DNA from: Strigamia acuminata
Lineage: Eukaryota; Arthropoda; Chilopoda; Geophilomorpha; Linotaeniidae
DNA: 64,000 nt
Direction: 5' to 3'
Assembly: GCA_949358305.1 (NCBI GenBank)
Contig: OX442319.1
Span: forward strand, 1,178,001-1,242,000
The position numbers and the translations under genes are program-made. Below, one piece after another: positions 59,481-64,000 of the stretch; within the stretch, counting starts at the first letter, position 1, and each line of letters opens with the position of its first letter. The notes under the pieces were generated by a model. That model was given only the letters and a program-made list of their open reading frames with translations, made no database searches and was not told the origin of the DNA.

Positions 59481-62400
59481 GGGCACGCGCATAAACTTCT
59501 TTGCGCATGCAAACGATCGGCATACAAGTTTTTTTTGGCCAACGGTGAGGAAGCGGGACCCGCCTACTCACTTTTAACACACACTTGACATCCACTTGGC
59601 TTTTTATGCGCTCACATAAGATTGACACAATTCAACGAATAAATCAAGTGCACACACAGAAAGAAGCTATCGAAAACATTTATATTTTACTCTTTATTTT
59701 TTATTTTTTATTTTTTTTTTCTTAGCTGTAAAGGCGATAACTTAGTTGTATAAATTATTCTATTTTTGTTCCGTTCGGATGGTGGAGGAAGGAAGGAAGG
59801 CTGATCCTGGGTGTTTGCGTTTAAACGGTTAACGACATGTTTCGAAGCTTATGCATTGTTTGCATTTTTTCTTCTCTCCCTATACTTAGAAGAAAAATAA
59901 AAATCAATAATATGAGTTAAAGTGAAGGTATGATATAAAAAAGAATGAGAAACTTGCATCATTTTACAAATAAAACGGAGTAGACTACTGCATGAGAAAC
60001 AAAAAAAAAATAAAAGAGGGTGGAAAAGAAAAAGGAAGGAAAAAAAGACACAACGAAGAAGCGCCTGATTTCAATCAGCCTCCATTTCATTCTGCCGCCC
60101 AATTTAGGCCTAACGATCGACCACCCGGAAAAAGGAGGGGAATAGAGAATTACACACCCCCGGACCGTCACCTTGTCAGTGGGATTCTCAATTTAAAAAT
60201 ACTCTTTTGCCAGGACTATCTGCGCTTCGACCACTTAATCTAACAAGCACATTTCTTTTTATTGTCAACCGCTCTAAATAAGTCGAACTCATCTAGTTAT
60301 TGAAGCTTATATAATAAAATAAAATAAAATAAAGTTATTTTAAATTATTTTAAAAAACAGAATTTTGGAGAAGCAATAACTAATGCTATGGATTTTCCAA
60401 TGCAATAAACTTAATGGTATTATTATTTGAACAAAGTTTTCGTAAGAATAAACATGTATAGCCAAAAAAAAATGCTTAGATTAAGCCAGAAAAATAAAAA
60501 TAAATTTATTGATATAGTGCAGCGTATTGAAAAATGTCGTTAAATGATGTTCGCAACCATGTTCATGTGAAAAGCCCAATACGAGTAAGTATGTTTAATA
60601 TTTATATTCTGCCTTATTGTCCAGGAAAAGTTTGGAATTTCGAAGCTTGTCAAAAACATATATTTCTATGTATGATAAGCATACATTTTATCTATTTCAT
60701 CTTTCAAATTGGTTTCAATATTAATAATCGATTGAAATTCTCATGTCTTGTTGCCATTGGACGCTGAGATAAGGTGAAGCAGACGCAAAAGTTAGATCCC
60801 CAGGGCCCGCAACAAAAACGAACCGTAGGAAAAATACGATTTTTGAAAGCAATAAAGCCAAAGTGAGTTGATATGAAATCGAGGGTTGTTAGGCTTCCCT
60901 TACAAGCTCATTTGCCACATTATAATCCATTTTGAGAAATTCCACTTATTAATAGTTGTCATCATTTCCTCGGGTGTGACGGCAGTCGGTGCAAGTTCTG
61001 ATACCTTCCCCTTACAATTTTTTTTTATCAGCTATAATTTTAATGGCGGAACTTTGAGAAGTCGGTTTTGACGATGATCAGACTCAACCCCGATGTGGAA
61101 TCAATTTCAGAATGGCTTCCGAATGATGTAACAAAAAGGGGTCCGGTGGAGAAAAATCCATTTTGTACTCGTTTACGTAGGTTAATATCGGCTGATAAAG
61201 CCGAAAAAAAATTTTTTTTGGAAAATAAAAAAAAAAAATCAAGATGAAAAAGTTTGAAGGCGTGAAACGTGGAAATCAAATAAGTCATTGGCGCTTTTAG
61301 TTGGAAAGTTTTTAACGTGTAAATATTCAACATTTTTTTTATCTGGATTTGAATTTGAATGCCACGAAAACATCAATTAAGCGCTCGCTCGCCTACGAAT
61401 GAAATGAATAGTAACACGTTCGTACGTAAATTTCTTCTAAAAGTATAATTGTTTATTGTAGAAAATAATAAACACGGCGCGTCGGCAACCCACAAGGGTC
61501 ATATCCACTACCCATTGGGTTTACCGGTATTTGTTTATAATCCAAGCCAACTATTTCTATTCTGAAGACTTAAAAACCAAAAAAATTGGCTGGATGCCCA
61601 AAATGACTTGTCGGTTTTGGAGAAGCGTCCACGTCTGATGGGTAAGAAGAAGAAGGTGCTCTCCATGCAGGTCCTCGCTTAAATTCTTCGACATTTACAA
61701 TGACCCGCCGTAATAAACATGCCAACTGCTCGCTTTGCTAAGAAACTTGTAAAACGCCATTGGAAACTCCCACAACTTGGCAAACTTTAAAAAATACTCT
61801 ATTATGTTATATATTTATATATAAAATGTTTAAATTGTAAGAACAAACATGATTTTCTAAAACGGAAAGACGTCTATCTAAAGGTTGTAAAGGTAATCAA
61901 AAGTTGAGAGAAAAAAGAAAAGATGATAGTGTTCCTACAGTATGTTTCGTGACCCTATAACTAAAGTTCATTCGGTTTCGTGATAGAAAGTGCGCAAGTG
62001 GGGGTTGGGAGTTGTAATCGGCTCGTGTGAAATTTAAAGCTGCCAAGGTTCGATATTAACAACAGAAAAGTTGAGCGACTCCCCTCTAAGTTACGATCTT
62101 ACGTCGCCCATAAGTTGGGTCCAAGTGACAAGCATCTTCCTTTCTATCGTTACCAACTCGACTGGATTGGGAAACGATAGAAACAAGTGTATAGTGTTGC
62201 ACTCATCCGTCATTTGACAGACAAGCGTGATGCCACACGCCAGCACGCATGCAGTCGCGGTGGAGTGGAGTGGAGTAGAGAGGAGTGGAGGGCCGAGCCG
62301 GGTTTTAAAAATAAGATTCAAACTCGAACTCGGTGATTAATGACAGTCGCGGCTAATTGACGTGCCTCAGGTGGGTGCTTCTTCAATTTCAGATCAAGAG

Positions 62401-64000
62401 GGACCAATCAGTGTGAGCGACGTCTTTTCCATTGTGTTGGCCAACAAGTGACGTCAAAGGAGAATAAATTTCAAGTCGACCACACCTCACTCCTTTCGTC
62501 CTCCAATAGTCATTTGGCTTTGATGCAGTGGGCAACTCGCCAAAGGGTTTCTGGCTACTTTTAGGAGGTTGCCACCATGTGTTGCTGCTTTTTTTCTATT
62601 CGTCCCTTTTAATATTAGATGCCGAAATAGATTGCCTTCATGACAACAACAACTTTACACTCTTACAAATCGTATTGCGCAAACTCCAATCTTGTTAACT
62701 GTTGTGCCCATTTCTCCACGTCTTGTGTAGGTGGTACTGTTTATGGTAACGATAATTATACAACGACCATTAAACTCATAATTAAAGTGCAAAAAGGAAA
62801 GAAAAAAACAATATTAAAGCTATTTACTCGTAGTTGCATTTTTTCAAGAATCACTGAAATTTATTTGAAATTTATTTAATTAATTTATTTATTTATTTAA
62901 ATTTGTCTAAAAGCACAAATGAATGAATTGTGATTAATATTTTGAGTCGTAATGCCAAAGAACGTAGCATGATTTCACATGTTAGGTATATGGAGTTGAT
63001 TAGCCGTTCTGCGTCTGTCAATAACTGCATTGGCGGCAGAAGGAGGCCGAAGGAGGCCGAGCGATAAAGTTACACGCGGCACGTGAGTCAGATCAGACAC
63101 GAGCGGAATATTGGATATGAGTTTTTATATTATTGTTCCCCTCGTTGCCCAGTGTGGCGTGGATGAGGCCGAAGGGAGAAGGAAATGTTTTAATTTCTAT
63201 GGCATGGTGCTCCACAAGGCACCCACCAAGTCCATTAAGAGGGAGTTTTAAAACAGACGAGCGCTGGACGAGCGCTGAATTCCTGATCGACACCGAAATC
63301 TTGAACGCCACATAGTTTTTCGCACGTGATTTTTACATTTTTTTTTTCTCGTGTAAATTTGATCGAAGTATCAATTTCAATTTTCGGTCAGGAGTCAAAG
63401 TGTCAATTCGATTTTGAAGCCAACCAAGTCTAACTTGTAAGTATAGTTGAGTGAGTGAGTGAGTGAGTGAGTGCCACTCTAACTTATTTGCCGTTTCACT
63501 CACCTCTTTTCTTCACTTAGAACTGATTAATATGCGCAAATGAAATGCGCTGTTTTTATTTTCTTCAGAGGTAAACAGTAGGCAACAGGTGCCAAGCAAC
63601 TCGAAAATAGCTAGTGACAAATGTGACAAATGGCGCGAAACAACAAATGAGAAAAATGCGCGGCGGCAGCCTGGCACGTCGCGCGGGTGTAAACTGCTCT
63701 GCAGAGGAGGATGACTGGCACCGCTCTCTCTCTCTCTCTTCCTAGCATCTATCTTTACTATTTTACCATGTTTTCGCTATTATTAGACTGCAGTTATTAA
63801 TCTTTATCTTGTTGATTTGCAATTGGAAAATGGAGCCTGCAAACATTTTTTTAATCACAGCGTTTTCTTTAGGTGGGTTTCACTTGATCAATGTAAAATA
63901 ATACAGGAAACATTACCTAATTGCTTCCGTTTATTTTTTTCTGATTTCATTTTTTTTTATTATATTCGAAATATTATACGATTTTATTTATTTCTAAAAT

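Larger units (their letters stand above)
52599..64000. other. Gene desert upstream of Maf
   Basis: About 11.4 kb with no convincing open frame. It contains a CT run at 53281-53311, a poly(A) tract at about 54246-54283, a large fold-back element at 55040-55765, a hAT-like element at 55814-56011, AAAT repeats at 56225-56258, a GGCAGA hexamer array at 59440-59480, a GTGA array at 63447-63472 and CRE-type TGACGTCA at about 62450. The rest is unique AT-rich DNA that may include Maf enhancers. Confidence 0.5.

Noticed and set aside
59285-59588. Overlapping open frames on both strands
   Set aside because: Produced by the GGCAGA hexamer array, which stays open in every frame.
1-64000. tRNA, rRNA or CRISPR features
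   Set aside because: I looked for tRNA B-box-like words, rRNA-like blocks and regularly spaced repeats and saw none that held up; a CRISPR array would not be expected in a eukaryote.

Overview
This is a eukaryotic nuclear window, almost certainly from an invertebrate animal and probably an arthropod. Genes are split by short GT-AG introns (often 50-200 bp), non-coding DNA is AT-rich, DNA-transposon debris is abundant, and the genes have recognisable animal orthologues. I cannot name the species.

Layout. (1) 1-16.3 kb is a tandem triplication (units 1-4107, ~6626-11383, ~11938-16291). Each unit carries, on the minus strand, a cytosolic 5'-nucleotidase III gene (NT5C3-like) and the 3' end of an hsp70, plus a decayed RING-finger fragment on the plus strand. 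Units 2 and 3 also start inside a Tc1-type transposase relic; unit 1 is cut by the window edge. Only unit 3 keeps an intact nucleotidase. Units 1 and 2 are almost identical over their first ~3.35 kb and share a lost splice acceptor. (2) 16.1-18.35 kb: a complete two-exon hsp70 on the minus strand. It encodes a cytosolic-type Hsp70 with an added N-terminal membrane anchor, no EEVD tail, and His in place of a catalytic Asp. This is the most unusual gene here. (3) 19.3-21.5 kb: a six-exon ankyrin/SOCS-box gene (ASB3-like, minus strand), head-to-head with an eight-exon plus-strand gene of unknown function (21.8-25.5 kb). (4) 27.6-32.7 kb: a 15-exon ClC-3/4/5-type chloride/proton antiporter (minus strand). 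(5) 34.4-41.6 kb: a dead Tc1-like transposon and a deleted Copia LTR retrotransposon. (6) 41.6-64 kb: a gene desert around one intronless large-Maf transcription factor gene (51391-52383, minus strand). I find no other convincing coding gene there; a near-perfect Maf recognition element lies about 6 kb upstream of Maf.

The genes do not form one pathway. The nucleotidase degrades pyrimidine monophosphates, the Hsp70 is a probable membrane-tethered chaperone, ASB3-like would be a Cullin-5 substrate receptor, ClC acidifies endosomes, and Maf is a developmental regulator. Intergenic DNA holds several classes of short inverted-repeat elements (PIF/Harbinger, hAT, pogo-like, Tc1/mariner), some with clear target-site duplications. 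Gene models below come from reading splice signals and reading frames by eye; they are not transcript-supported.
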